Source: Klebsormidium nitens
Taxonomy: Eukaryota > Streptophyta > Klebsormidiophyceae > Klebsormidiales > Klebsormidiaceae
Length of the DNA: 64,000 nucleotides
Direction: 5' to 3'
Assembly (NCBI GenBank): GCA_000708835.1
Contig: DF236978.1
Coordinates: forward strand, 1-64,000
Positions 47,704 to 61,844 of the stretch are shown here, one piece after another (within the stretch, counting starts at the first letter, position 1; each line of letters starts with the position of its first letter). The notes under the pieces are model-generated. The model saw nothing but the letters and a program-made list of their open reading frames with translations. It was not told the DNA's origin and searched no databases. The position numbers and the translations under genes were made by a program.

Positions 47704-49273
47704 TGCGGGCCTGCTCGGATCTTCCGTGTGCAACGCGCGGCCAGACGCGCCCCTTTCAAATGACACTCGAGCAGATTATCGCCAGGACCTAGATACACCA
47801 CCTCATTACCTACATGCTTCTCTTCCTCCCGCCAGCAGGGCCGTCACGGGCCACGGCGCCAGCTCTACCTACGGTACCCAGGTTTTTGAAATTGAAGTAG
47901 GTAGGTACTGTAGGTTACCAACAATTTCTGGCTGGTCTAGGTACGGTAAGCCAGTGTGCCCCAGCAGGACCTTTCCCGCGAAAAACCACGACTTGGGACC
48001 CGATGAGGAACCTGTCGAATTGCGTGTATAGCTACTAACCGCCAAAATCAACCTAGCCTCTAGGTATTCAATATCCCACCACCTGGTAGCAGGATTTCAC
48101 GGGCGGCTCCTTAACTCGAATTATATCAGTAACATGAGTGTCAGTGTCCTCTGGCTGGCATGTAGACGGGTTTCAAAATGTTCAGTAGATAGGTAATGGA
48201 GCCTTCAGGCTTGGCGGCAAGAACCGTTACCGTCTTGAGCCGGTATCGACGAAGAGGTGACAAGTGGCAATCGATCTCTACCAATGATGATGGCTTGCTG
48301 AGGTCATCGCGGTGACGCCACCGTTCGCAACTATTCGCAACCCAGTATGATCCATGCAGCTGTCAAGGTCAATGCGCCTCAAAATCCATTTCATTACGGA
48401 ATGTGGAGAGGGAGTCGTCCAGGGAGTCTTCGAGAGGGTCAATGCATGGGCTGCACATCACGGTTGGGACGACATTTGAACTCGAATCCTTGTTCAAGAA
48501 GAAAACTGAAAGATACCTTAGATCAGTTGATGCTGCTATAGGTAGAATTGAAGCTCACTTACAGAAATTTCAACCAAGCCAGTCCTCCTGCATTCTCAGA
48601 TTTCATCACCCAGTACCAATCCTTCTAGCAGATCTGTTTGTAACTGGTGTGCGAGGCGTGCGCATCTCGACTAATCATCGCAAGTTTTGAGGACGGAGCG
48701 GAGCGGGCACATATACGCAGCAGAAGAGGGCTCAGCTTGCAGACGGTTGCATATGGTCAGCCCACAGTGCATCCTTGACCTTTTGCTTACAGCTGCCTTC
48801 TTTTGTGCTTCATCAAGATTCTTCAGGACATGGTACTTGTTTTGACCTATGCCAATGTGATAATTTAAGAAACAGACGTGCCTTGTGCTAGTTGTTGACG
48901 ACCGAAGGACTCAAAGGTCCGCTTCAGTCTTAGTTGCAATATCGAAAGATCCCGAATCTTTGCCTATTCTTGGATCGCCAGAGGACTTTGGCCCCACTTT
49001 GGCTCACATGTCAAGATGGGCATTGACAGCACACCATTTTGGAATGGTCGATGTTTGGGCTTCTTGCAATCACCAACGTGCAAGTGAAGGAAGACACTCT
49101 TTTCTTACATAGCTTTCCTCGTTCATCTGGATGCCGCAGGCAAGAAAGAAACTAGATGATGGTGGCACTATCTGCATTTGGGTTAATCGGCCCGCTTCCA
49201 CAAGTCTCTGCCTAACTGCACTGCCTCAATAGCCTGACAGCTATTTGGACAATGAGCCCCCTTGCTTCTGCAG
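47704..49273. other. Divergent region upstream of ABCF; first ABCF exon should lie here
   Basis: Holds TACCTACGGTACC (47866-47878) and GTAGGTAGGTACTGTAGGTT (47898-47917), close to the start of the unknown gene. The ABCF reading frame enters at a splice acceptor (49273) without an in-frame ATG, so at least one 5' exon must be upstream. An ATG-opened frame near 48443 is a candidate, but its donor is weak and its phase does not fit. Confidence 0.45.
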
Positions 49274-52200
49274 GCGGGCTCCTCAACCGGGGAGATTGTG
49301 GCGGTTTCCCAGCAGACCCGCTTCCATTCCTACAAACTGGAGTCCCTCTCCAAAGACATCGATCTCAAGGGGGTCCAGCTCTCCATCGGCGACCGGAAGC
49401 TCCTTACGGACGCTGAACTCAAGCTCTTGTCCGGCGTCCGCTACGGCCTCATTGGACGCAATGGGGTGGGCAAAACCTCCCTCCTGAAGGCCATCGGATA
49501 TGGGAACCTCGTCGGCCTACCCCAAAACATCAAGGCCTTGTACGTTGATCAGCTTGAGAGCACCGACACCGAAGCCCGTGTCATCGACGTTGTCTTGGCC
49601 AGCAACCATGCGCTGAAAATAGCAGAGAGGCAGGTGGGCCTCTTGTCGGAAGCGATCGAGAATGGTGACCCGGACACGGTGCTCCGGGTTTACCGCAGGG
49701 TTAGGCTTGACCAGCTGGTTGCAGAACGAGAGGAGGCGCAGAAAGTGGCGACAAAGAGGAGCGGGCAAAGGGGGCTCGAGGCGCGGGCTGCCCTGATCGA
49801 AGCAGAGGCACGAGAAAAGAAGGCGAGGGAGGAGCTGGCGAGGGGCACGGCTGACGTGAGTGACGAGGAGAAGGCCCGCGCAGTGATGTCAGCACAGGAG
49901 ATGCTGACAGTGGCGTTTGAGAGCCTGGAGCTGATGGATGCGGGGGCGGCTGAGGGGAAGGCGCGCAAGATCCTGAGGGGGCTGGGTTTTAGGGTGGAGA
50001 GACAAGATGGGCCGCTGCGGCTCTTGTCAGGTGCGTAATTTGCTTGCGTTTTTGCATGTTGGATCGCTCAAGTGTCGACATCTAGCACCAGGGGAGCCCA
50101 CAAAGTTTTAAAAAAAGTGGGCTGAATCCCCACGAACTCTTCAGCTTCATTGGGTGATCACATCTGAGCTCGCACCGACCCTTGGGGCCAGAATGCCGAT
50201 CCTCGGGGAGGGAGGTTCCTACCCTAAGCCTATTGCTTCGCAGCATTTCGAGGGTGGGGCTAACCGATAACAGAACTCCAAAAAAATATAGGGTCAGTGC
50301 GCACAGTATACAATGTTGACTTAGAACTGCAAAGATCTACCCGTCCGTTAGAGTGTCCCCAAATGTAAATATGACTAGAGTGGCTTTCCAGGGTCGGTGC
50401 GCACCCTTGGGGCCGGTTTGTCGACGTTCCAAAGGACCAGATGTGACCACCCTAGCAAGCGGAGCAATGCTTCATCTCTCGGTCTTGCTTTCTGCGTCAA
50501 GGGAGGCCTCCAACGCTCTCGCATCCGTGCGATTCAAAGCATTCGCCTGCTGAAGAGCACCACTCACGACCATGTTTTCTCCATTCAAAGTTTGCTGGTC
50601 ATGAACACTTCTTCGAACTTCCCCTCGAACTTCCAAGCCGAACCGATGTCCGAAGTCAAAATCTGCCTTGCCTTTCTTCAGGTGGGTGGAAGGTGCGTGC
50701 CGCGCTGGCCCAGGCCTTGTACGTGGAACCGGACCTCATCCTTTTGGACGAGCCCACAAACCATTTGGACCTGCCCGCCATCCTTTGGCTGCAGAACTAC
50801 CTGCAGTCGCTGGAGAACACAACGGTGGTCATCGTGTCCCACGACAGGGCCTTTCTGAACGCGACTGTGGACGAGATTATTGAGCTCAAAAAGGAGGCCC
50901 TGTTTTGCCACGTGGGCAACTTCGACGAGTTCGTGCAGAACGAGGCCGAGCGGCGCGGGCACATGGAGCGGCTCAAGGCGAACGACGACAGGAAGAGGTG
51001 AGGAAACGGTTCCTCTTGGAACGGAACGCCCGAAAGGAGTTGCCTGAGGACGTGTACGGTGCAGCAATGTCGTTCGGAGAGGTCCTCACGAGAGGTTTTC
51101 AATTATTACCTTTTTGGGTCGTGCATTGATGTGTTGTGCTGGATGCGATGAAAGATGAGATCTTGATGTGCGCCATATCGTATATCATGTACAAGCGCAG
51201 GTTGATCAGACGTCTTCGATGAGCAAGCATGTTCCACACGAGTTGCCAGATAGGCATTAAACCCGCACGCTCAAAGTCTTGCATCATTGAATGCCAAACT
51301 TTCAAGATTCAATACTTGGCTGCGGTTTCTGCCTAGATAACCTATCACAACATGGCCCCAGATTGGCCTTCTAAACTCTTTCCGCTTATGCCTCCGCTGT
51401 CGACTGCCAGGGCGACCATCCAGAAGACAATCCAAGAGAACATCCGGCACGCTGCGCGCAGCGGGGACGACAAGAAGTTGAACCAGGTCGCGTCCCGCAA
51501 GAAAAAACTAGAGCGGCTGGGCCTGGAGGCGAACTCCAAGGGCCACAAGTTTAAGCTCAACCGGGACCGCCCTGGGTACCATAATAGCGTCCGAGACGAG
51601 ATCGTGGTCGACCGGGAGGATCCCCCGGTCACCTGGAAGTTCCCTGAGCCGCCCGAACTGCGGCACCACGGGCCGGTGGTAGCGCTGGAGGGAGTCGGGT
51701 TTGGGTACGAGAGAGGTGAGGCCCAGGAAGCTCTGATCGGCTTTTTTGCGGCTGGTTCGGTCTTTTAAATGGACACTGCCAAGGACGTTCGAAATCACTG
51801 CCTGTGGGTACTGACTTCTTGTTTGCCAACGATTGTTTTTGCAGGTTTTTCTGGTGTTTCTTAGCAAACCTTTGAGATATGAGGAGGAAGTTCGGGTGGG
51901 TGGAGGCCCCTGCTGTGTGGTGACGGCTAGTTTGGATTTGGTTTGCAGCGAGCTTATTCAAGCGAACCTAACTTTCGAGCTCTTTTTAGCATACTGAGTA
52001 GCTCAAGTGCCAACCTGCTCTGCAAGCTCCGGAATGGAATGGTTTGGATACGCTCCCTGAATCCAAAGAACGAAGCCTCTCAATATGAACAGTCGACCGC
52101 TATCAAATAGGCGTTGGATTTGCCGGAAGTGAGTTCAAGTGGTTCTTACCTGTGCTCCTTTCACCCCCTCGTTCTGCGACAGGGCTGGTAGCTTTTGCTT

Positions 52201-53032
52201 AAGGATTTGATTGATACGGACCTTCGCTGAGCCCTGTGGAGAAGTTGACAACAAGAGGAGGCGTCCTGTATCGCAGTCCGTTGCGAAAAAGAAAGAAGGG
52301 CTCGTTTTCTGTTGTGTCCGACTCAGGCTTCGTACCGGAAGTCTCGAAACTCGAAGAGGAGACGGTTCACAAAAAGTCACCAATCCATTTTAAGTTCTGA
52401 TGACAGGTGGAAAGAAAATCTTGAAAGACGTCACCCTCAACATCGAGCTGGGCGAGCGCGTTGCCCTCCTCGGCGCGAACGGCGCGGGCAAGACGACTCT
52501 CGTCAAACTAGTTCTCGGGCTGTTGTTCCCCGACGCTGGGACCGTCACGCGGCCGCCCCAGGTGAAGGTCGGGTACTACTCCCAGAACCACGTGGAGGTT
52601 CTGCGCGCCGAGCATGGCGCGCGGTGCGCGCTCGCGCACTTCAAGGAGGCCTTCCCCGGCGAGGGCGAGCAGGAGCTGCGCGCGCACTTGGGCGCGTTCG
52701 GGATCAAGGGCGCGCTCGCGACGCAGCCGATCGCGTCGCTGTCGGGGGGGCAGACGGTGCGCGTGGCGCTCGCGCACGCCGTGCATTCGCACCCCCACTT
52801 TCTGGTGTTGGACGAGCCGTCGAATCACCTGGACGCGGAGACGGTCGAGGCGCTCGTCGAGAGTCTGCGCGAGTTTGCGGGCGCGGTTCTTCTGGTGACG
52901 CACGACCAATATGTTGTGGAACAGGTGGCGACGACGACGTTCCTGGTGCAGAGGACCAAGCTGCAGCGGTTGGAACACGGGATCGCAGATTACAAGAAGA
53001 TGCTGGCTAAGAAGGTTGACGCGCTGCTGTAG
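49274..53032 (+). CDS. ABCF-type (GCN20/EF3-like) soluble twin ATPase, 5' end incomplete
   Basis: Four exons give 667 residues: 49274-50030, 50682-50997, 51411-51715, 52407-53032. The first begins at an acceptor in phase 0, so the initiator exon is missing from the model. NBD1 has Walker A GRNGVGKTS, a signature LSGGW split by an intron, Walker B LILLDEPTNHLDL and H-loop VSHDR. A Lys/Arg-rich linker follows. NBD2 has GANGAGKTT, LSGGQTVRVALAHA, FLVLDEPSNHLDAE and VTHDQ. There are no membrane segments, which marks the ABCF family: ribosome-bound ATPases in translation and stress signalling. The segment before NBD1 reads EIVAVSQQTRFH. Exact subfamily is uncertain. A large insertion of about 100 charged residues lies between the NBD1 Walker A and signature. 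Confidence 0.9.
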
Positions 53033-54710
53033 GAATGCCTGAGCGGCGGGCTTCAGAATGTCGGTGAATCGTGTCTGGTAGGGAAAGTGCTATATGCAGG
53101 CGATAGTTATGGCTGCGCGGATGCGTTGGGTACAGTCAAAAGTGCTTGCTGAAACGTTGACTTCCAGACGACTTGGGGTGTATTCTACACAAATAGGTGG
53201 CTCCGACTTCGGGCTTCGGGCGAGTCAAAAGTCCTCTTGTAACATAACGCATAGAAAAGGCGCACGCGACGTACTGATCCTTTGCAAGAATGTAAGACAG
53301 TCGCATCTGTTGAGGGAATTCCGGTTACAGCTTCGCCGCCTGTGGCTTTAGTAGAGCAGCGGTTCCTGCGTAAAATCCGTAGCCGAACCCCTCGTAGTCG
53401 TCTGAACCGTCTATCAGGCCGTATACTTCGTAGTCTCGGATCATGAAGCATCGGGTCTATCAGCATTTGAAGGCGCCAGCCTGCGAACGCGGGCTGGCTC
53501 TCCGTACGGACCGTCTGTAGCACGCGGTCAGTTCACTACAGCAGATCCGATAAGCGACGACGGTTGTATGCGCTTGCTCGGCTGCCGCCGCCTATAGGGT
53601 ATATGACATGTGTTGGCACTCATGTGTTTCAAATGTGAGATACGGATTCGATCGACGCATTCCAAGTCGATCATGCTCCGTCGTGACACTTTTTAATTGG
53701 ACGTCCCTATATAGCCACGGACGGTCGGTTATATACACTTAAACGGAGGCGTATATAGCAGCTCTAGCATGTGCACGAAAAGAATTATATCGTCCTTCCG
53801 ACGTGCTATAGCTCTGCAGGCGCTATCAGTATTAGCATATATCATGCCATGTGCAGCATCATCGACTCATACATGTATGCCATGAGAAGCCTATGGCCTA
53901 TTTGGCTACGGCGAGAACGAAAAGAGACCATCGACCGTAATCCTTTTCCGAAGTTCAGCTCTTAACCACTGCACTCATGTGGCGAGCTAGGCTAGTCGAT
54001 CATGTGCATGCAGTGCCAGATCTAGCTCCTCGCTGACTGACGTGTCGCCCGGACCGTTGTACAAGTGGAACGTGGATGATATCGCGACCAACTGGAAGGC
54101 TAGTATATACATATTGCACTGCACGCACACAGTGAGCTAGTCGATAGCCACCGCCCATTGCGTATGCTGTAGCTGGGCCACGCACGTCATGGTGTGGGTG
54201 CGCATATGCAGTGACGCTGGAACCGGTATGCGGGCCAGAGTGCCATCTCAGGCTTGCACATCGAATACTGAGGCGGGTTGTTTAAGTCAAAGCTCTTGCC
54301 AGCTCTGAGGGCCTCATGCGCCGCTCAAAGTTAAAACGACCAAATACCCCCTGTTACCCTGACCGGTGGCACGAGAGCTGACCTGCTTCTCCAACTTTTT
54401 CTCTGAACTGCTTTGAGCTACGAAGATCTGGTGCAGACAAAAGAACCATCTGCCTAGTATTAGACTCCGTTTGACTGCTTGTATCATCCTGCATAACGCT
54501 CAAGTTAGTTCCTCAACTGGATGCCCTGGTTCGTCTGGCCTGTCGGCGGGTGTATTCCGAAAATCGTTGTTGACACGCTTCTTAGCCAAGGAAAGTAAAG
54601 CTCAAACGGTTCCACTGTAAAGCTGTGCGGAGTCCTCGCCCACAAATGTGGCTGACAGCTACAAAGCGACCATAGACAGCACAACCGTTTGCCAGGCTTA
54701 GTTATGCTAG
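53033..54710. other. Convergent intergenic region between ABCF and pyruvate kinase
   Basis: 1.7 kb, AT-rich in its middle (53600-54200). No frame with splice signals or recognisable protein. I see no repeat of note. Confidence 0.6.
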
Positions 54711-57700
54711 TTAGTCGACCTGCACCATTGACACTACCCTCTGGTTTTGGATCCTCTGCATGACTACCACGTTGTCCCTTTCTTGACACAGACCGAGTGA
54801 TTTGCCGAAGTCGATGGCGACTCCCAGTGCCGACTTGTTAGCGTCTATGGTCGCCGGGTCGGCGAGAACGGGGATCACCCCGTAGGACAGGAGCGTCTGC
54901 CGAGCCTGGTTGAGCAAACAGCAGCGCGCGTGAGATTGACAAGAAATCATTTCAATGGTCTAAGGACGGGGAATCGGTACCGGTATTTGAACATTGGAAA
55001 GCCCGAGCAAGCGGACAAAAGGAGCCCACACAGTCTCGATGTTGGAGCGAACTGTGAATGTGTCAAGAGAGTGCACCGAAGCTCCGGCCAACCAAATCAG
55101 GCTCGTAAACTGTTTGGACCTTAGCTTTTGGGGTGAGTCCCATGTGAGGAAGCCCGCACCCAAGCGCTCTTGCTGCTTACAGCCTAGTCGATGCTAGTCC
55201 CATACGTCGTTGCATCGAGCTTGTACTATACGGAGCCACACAAGCATCTTTTGAATGCACAGAAACACACTGGCACACACCAACCCATACATTCCAGTCT
55301 GCGTCAGCTTTGTTGACAAGAAGACAGACTCAACATTTGTTTACGGCGTACCTTATGCGTGCCAGAGGCCCACCACCGCATTGTGCGGCGGTCGATCCCG
55401 AGCGTCGGCAGCTGCACTGACAAGATGGGCACCTTGGACCGGAAGACCGCCGCATAGCGTGGCGTGCTGCCCAGCGTCGTGATGGCGATGATAAGGGCGG
55501 CGCCCGTCTTGTTGGCTGCTTGGACCTGGACGGGAGAATCTTGGGTTTCGTCATGCGATTTTCAAGAGAGAATGCTTGGCAGCGTGAGAGTCTTGACTTT
55601 GGGATGCGAGTGATCGAGCCCAAACAGAACCGAACCCAGTTTCCTGTACTTTCAATGATGTTGACAGCCCGGATTCCAACGATTGGATAACAGCCAGGGA
55701 AAAAAACGAGTCCCATTGCCAAGCAACGTTCTGAAGGAGCCGCGGACGACCTGATTCAAGAATAAGAGCGACGTAATGGTTCAATGCACTCGTTCGTCCT
55801 TCAAAATGTGCAGTAGAAGATTCACTGCTAGTACTCAAGCTTTAGGTTCGGAGCGAGAGTAAGTATCACGGCCGAAAGGACAGGGGAGTCGTATCAGACT
55901 CGCTATATCCGTATAAAACCACTTCGTTTAAATCCTCTATGTCTCCAACATTTGTCTCCCTCTGCAAAAGCCACGTTGTTTTTAGAACGCCAGCGATGGT
56001 TCAAGCGTACTGTCCGCGGTGTTACTTAGTCCGGAAGGAGATCTTAAAGGTTGTTCCTCCCTCCAGTCAAGTTCAGCGTCTGCGACTTTGCAGAAGCACG
56101 CCGGTCTCCAGCACGCCAGTAACAGAAAGACGTTCTGATGACGACAACAGAAATACTTATGATGATCGAATATGATTGAACGGTGCAACCCACCGCAGAG
56201 GAGGCGATGGCCATCTGGCGCGGCATGGGCGAGGGCAGCTCCTTGAGCATAACTTTGAAGTGGTGCCCGTTGTTGTACACCATCTCCGCCTCGCGCGCAA
56301 TCGCCAGCACCGTGCGCGCCGCCTCCACCGGGAACTGGCCCCGCACCGTCTCCGCACCCAGCAAAATGCAGTCCACGCCTGCGCGCACCAAGAGCCGTTG
56401 CTTAACACAGCTTCGCTAGATGTACTTATTTAGGAGGACCGTACTGCTTTTTCATTTCGGCAGAAGAAATTTATCAGGTGCCCTGCCGAGCGTCAGTGGT
56501 CAATACCAGTATGTTTTAGCAGGTTACACTAGGTCTGCCGAAAAGATAGAAAGTTTCTTAAGTTTCAAAGGTTTCATTTCGGCGTCGAAGGTGCCGAAAT
56601 CAGATAACAATACAGTATTTCACCCACAACCCTCTTGTCACAGGGGTTGGACTTTCTGCTTCGAAGTAGGTGGTGAACCTTCGAGACGCTGTTCACGTCT
56701 TCACCAAACAATTTCCGTTCCTGCCGTTCTTTCGGAATGCGCTGCTTTGTTTCTAAAAAGAGCTCCGCCTGTCGAAGCTTGCGGATCAACGTGCTCTCGT
56801 CGAGACCAGGCCTCCGCACGAAGGTGAAAAATACATTCACAAACACGAGGTCAGACGTCACGAGGGCCACTGACCGTCGAGCACGGCGTTTGCGACGTCG
56901 GTCGCCTCGGCGCGCGTGGGGCGCGGCCACTGCTGCATGGTGTCCATGACGCGCGTGATGATGGCCGGCTTGGCGGACACGTTGCACTGGTGGAGCACGT
57001 ACTTCTGGATGGGGTTCAACTGCACGACGCGGAATCAGAATGTGAGAAAATGCACAGAGGGCGGACGGCTGTGTCTCGCTTTTGGTTGCGGTACTCCGGG
57101 CCGTCTTTGAGCTGTTCAAAGACTTGCATCTTGTTGAGGCTCACTCTCAGGCGATGAAAGTGGAGACTTTTTCGTTCAGGTTCTGAGTTCTACATACTTT
57201 AGCACAGAATGAGTCTAGAATGGCGATCGGGTAAGGAGTTCTGCCAATCGACCGAGTTTACTAAGAGGAGATTGAAAGGTGCAACTGAATGTCAAAAAGC
57301 TTTTCCATGGCACTGAGTACTCGTCAGGAAAAGCAGGGTGAATGGATGTTAACAGCAGAATTGGATACTCGACAGCCTTACCACAGATCAGACAGTTGTT
57401 CGTAAAGGGCAATTTGGAAAGCGGATTGCAGTCGTCAGTTAGCACAATAAGAAATATTTACTAGGCCGGGCCCGAACCTTTTCGACTGGAATTGACGACC
57501 CCAGGTCCCCCCTTGAGACCATGATGGCGTCAGCCTCCTTGAGGATCTCGTCGAAGTTCTCCAGGCCTTGCCTGCGGAAGGAGAAAAAGACTTGATGACA
57601 CAATATTAACACCTCGGCAACCAGACCTGGAATCGTACGCAGTCGCAAATCTCTGCTAAGATTAGTTCAATTTGTGCATTAGATTCGATATTTGTCAACA

Positions 57701-60700
57701 AGAGACATTGAATCTCAGATTGGGTACGTTCCTGTCGATCTTCGATCGACGATGTTTTATCAGAGACTAAACGCTTGCCACCCAGCAAACCGAGAGCGCC
57801 CATCATAGACAATCACAATTTGGGCGTCAAAGAGTCGACAATCCTGTATACTAACTTTTGAAACGGTGCTTCGAGTCTTACTTGCTCTCGACCTTCGCAA
57901 TGATCTGCACTTCCTGCATGTAGTTCGTCCCTTTCAGGAACTTCCGCAGCTGCAGGCATATGAAAAGAGTTACAACCGGCGCGCAACGGCCCTGGTGTGA
58001 CAAAGCTGCAAACGTGAACGAAACAGGACCCCCGCCACTCACATATCTCTGCACCCCGATCAGTTGTCGAAACACGCCGCAACAACAGTCAAAGGATAAA
58101 GGGGAAAAGCTAAGCAGCGAAGTCAGCCGATGCCGACAGTCACGTAGAACCTGCTAGCTCCGTCCTTTTTGGAAACGCGAGCAGTCCAGCAACTCGACGC
58201 AAACCTGTGAGTGGGACGGTCACCGACATGCGCAGCTGGCAACATGGATGTGGAACACACCACCGGGAAGACCTGGTTCTAAATAAGGACAACGTCTTTT
58301 CGGATGTATGCGTGAGGTGTCTGAATGTGCTCACTTCTGTGACGTCCTCCCCGCTCCGTGTGCACGACAGGGACACGAAGTCCACCAAGTTCGGCTCGTC
58401 CCACCTCCGAAGCTCCTACGATGGAAAAAATAGCAAGTGCTTGGATCAATATCCAGCTTGCCTGCCTGCTTCTACTTCTCGTTCTTCGGGATGGCAGTAC
58501 ACGGGGTCAGGACGTGCTCTGCTGTCAAAGTCGCCGGAAGACAATTTCTCGTTTGCAGGGAATCATTCGGGTGAGGACTGACAAGAGCTGCTGCCCTCTT
58601 GTCGAAGTCTGAGCTCATCTCTACGAGCACACCGCCTCTGTCTTTTCAAGCGAAGCGGAGCCCTGCAAAGACTGCTGCTGTCCATTTCCAGTGTCAGGCA
58701 ACGAAAGCGGCACTGCTTGCCTGCAGATTGCCCATGTTGCCATCGAGCCCCGTGGGAAAAAACCCTTCCGTAATGTATGATCTCAAGCTTTGTCGTACGA
58801 AAAGAAGCTATCAATCAGCGCACCTTATAATCTGCCTCCTGCATGGTTGGAATGCAGTCCCTTGTGGCATTCACGATCATGCAGGTGACTTTCCCCACTA
58901 GAGTGGCTGGCTCGATGCACGTGCACTGGACTGCATCGCCCTCTTGTTTAACGACCTGCATCCACCAAATGCCCCAAGTGATAAGCAATTACTTTATCAG
59001 GTGCAGAAGGGTTCGAGCAGTAGCCCGACCCCAGCATACGTCGACTGCGTCTTTCTCGCCCCAACAAATGCGGCCACACAGAATTTCTCGAACCTTGACA
59101 AGAGTTGAGGTTTCGTTCCTGACTACAAATACTCAGCTACCCGAGCAAAGAGTTTGTGCGTATTTTCCAGAGAGCCAAACAGGTCGAAGAGTAGCGGTGG
59201 TATATCGCTTGAGTTGCATCAGGAAGGAAACAACAAAAACAACCGGCTCTCAGTCAGGTCGGAAGAGCTCACCTGAAGTACTGCAGATGCATCGTCGCTT
59301 CCACTCGCAAGATACTTTCCAATCACAATCTTTTCACCGGGGTTGACGCACCTGCAGAGACGACCAATTGTCGAGTTGACACCCTTAATTCCGAAACCGG
59401 GGGTCGCAGAGGACGTTCTGGGGCTTTCCTGAGAGTTTCAAAGGGTAGCCAGGGCGAAGCCCAAAGGCTCTGACTGATGCCAAAAGCTACTGTGCCCTCG
59501 ACAAAGCAGGGCGTTTCGATCCCCCTTCTCACTTCTGAATCGCTTGATTTCAACGTTTTGAAAGAATATGAGATCGACAGTAAGAGTGGAAGCCTGAAGC
59601 TTACTTGACGACTCTTGGGTCCGAGATTGGCAGCACTTCGGGCGAGGCCGCTCTGTTGGGGTCTGCTACTAGCAGAACCTGCGAGCCAGCTGTAAGCTCC
59701 ACCTGCTCCCCTTCTTTCAACAGGACCGTTGACGTTGGACCATTCGTGTCCACGATTGTCTGCATCAAAGTCGAAAGGCAAGTTTGTTGCAGATTCAAAA
59801 GTGATGTCTTGGAGATAATTCATTGCCACTTCGCTTGGTGGGAGGGGTATTTAGTTGCAGACAGAATAAGGCAAGTTAAGCTCCGAAGGTGCACTTCAGA
59901 GTCAAACGAAGAAGGCACATCTTGAATGGAAAAAGGCATGCACCCAATAGCTGCCCATTCTGTTTGCGGATGTTCTGTGTTCCACAACACCCTGACGGCA
60001 ACTCTCTGATTCAGAAGCGTTAGAACCTCTCAGCAAGCTTCAGGGAAACTCACCGTCACCATCTTGCCGGTCTTTCTTACAGCGGCCGCCAAGTTCTTGA
60101 CCGCTTCATCATAAGCGGCCCGGTCTCCGATGGTGAAGTCCAAGCGGACAGCTGTCATGCCGGCGTGGATGAGGGCCGTCAGCAGCTCTGTGGAGCAGTT
60201 GGCCGGGCTGATAGTGCAGATGAGCTTGGTGCCGACTCGATCCCGTAGGTCAGTCTGGATAGGGATCGAGTGCGGTCAACCAATCAATCCTTGGTTTGTT
60301 GCATTGAGACTTGATGCAATGACTCTCGCTGCTCGGTTCGTTGCTCGAACTTGATTCGGAGTGTATTGAAAAACTGCGTGCTTTGTCATTGGTTGCATCG
60401 ATCCATCTCGCGAGATTTGCCAGCTGCCATTCCCAAAGGGCCAGGCAGAGATGCTTCAGCTGGACTATATGAATAGACAATCAACCCATTCATACAAGTA
60501 ACGAACAATCTCAGAAGCTGCACGGATAGCCTCAAGCAATTCGACCAATTTCTCTCCAAGCGACCAGCATATCTTGGGAGACCTGGTTGAGAAATAAATC
60601 ATACACGGAGGTTTTAGCAGCGAGGCATCTTCCTGTGATGCCGCCTCATTTGGGTGCTAATTGCGCTGTCCATTGCGCTGTGCAGCGCTCTTGTACTTGT

Positions 60701-61844
60701 TTAAACCAAAAATTGACTTTCTTGCTGTTGTCGTCATGTAAATAGTTTCAATGCAAAAGGACAAGGCATAAAGTAGGAAACCAGCAAAAAGTTGCTCACT
60801 ATGCAGTTACTTCCTGGTTCACTAGCTGCGCACCTTTCAGAACTTTGGAGGCAATCGTATTTGCTTGCAAACATCGTAAATAGTGGCGGATAGGACAGCA
60901 GTAACCAACTTATTAAGCTCTATCCACAAGAATCCTGCGGCGACAATCCAAGTTCAACACAAGTAAGGCACTCTGCGCGCCATATTGATAACCTTCTTTC
61001 AGATACACTGCCGATGCAAGCAGCAATTCATTGGAGGTTCAAACTTACCGAGCAGTCTGTGCTCCTTTCCAGAACAGCAGAGACACTCCTGGGAAAGTGG
61101 AGAGAGTCACTAGACTCTCCCACTCCAAAGTCGAGTGTAGAGGACGAACCGGACACACGCAGATTCGCCCTGCTGGAGTCGCGCTCAAGAGGTGCCATTG
61201 TGCCGTGCTTTTAGGACGCCTTCACCTCGAAAAGAGTTCGTGAGCTGAGAATCAGTCGCTTTTGCTGCCCCAAGAGTGAGACCTAAATACTGAAACGGAC
61301 ATCAGAAGGTGCAGCACCTTTGGTGTAAGATTAGTCAATCAGGCTACACAACCACCCCGAAGGTAGAGAAAAAGCGCCTCGTTGCGGGCATTTTGCATTG
61401 CACACTGGCTCCAAATTCAGCAATTTCCACGGCCGCTGCTAAGTATGGGCGCCCTTTCTTGTTCGCGCTGGTTTGGTGCATTTGAATGCGTGCAGCGGAA
61501 CCCTAATCTCATGCCCCTGACGAGGGCCGGTTGACAGCTTGGGGTTAACACTAACCTGCGCAGTTTCAAGCTCGAGAATTGAAAATTATAAAAGAATGGC
61601 CCGTCTTTGCCTAGTCGAATTTTCAGTGAGCCTTCCCTTCCTAGCACACACAATTTCAATTCACAGGGTGTTGGACCAGCCAACGAGAGTAGGTAGTGTG
61701 TCAATGAAAGCTCACTGTTGACAGGCTGGCCGCCGCTGAGCCTGCTGAGGTCCGTCCCCGGCCGCGGCCAGAGCTAGACAACTCGCGACCCAAGACAGCT
61801 CCTACCGGTGATAGGCTTTTAAAGGCTTGGAGCACTGCGTCCAT
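54711..61844 (-). CDS. Pyruvate kinase, plant cytosolic type
   Basis: Twelve exons join to 545 residues: 61844-61716, 60254-60054, 59759-59605, 59351-59273, 58955-58824, 58415-58335, 57949-57882, 57571-57478, 57019-56875, 56378-56194, 55525-55352, 54905-54711. It converts phosphoenolpyruvate and ADP to pyruvate and ATP. Core motifs are [10 protein letters not shown], the metal/PEP loop [28 protein letters not shown] and [16 protein letters not shown] with LGAETVRG. The usual NFSHG is RLDFTIG and the usual DTKGPEIRT is DTNGPTSTV. Such replacements resemble the plant clade with DFSWGD and DTVGPE, so the enzyme is probably active but of that divergent type. Exon 1 (43 residues, Ser/Arg/Gly-rich) is assigned from phase and donor only; its start is the least certain part. 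Intron 1 is 1.46 kb. Confidence 0.93.

Noticed and set aside
49251-49273. ATG at 49251 as ABCF start
   Set aside because: It is out of frame with the ABC domain when read through.
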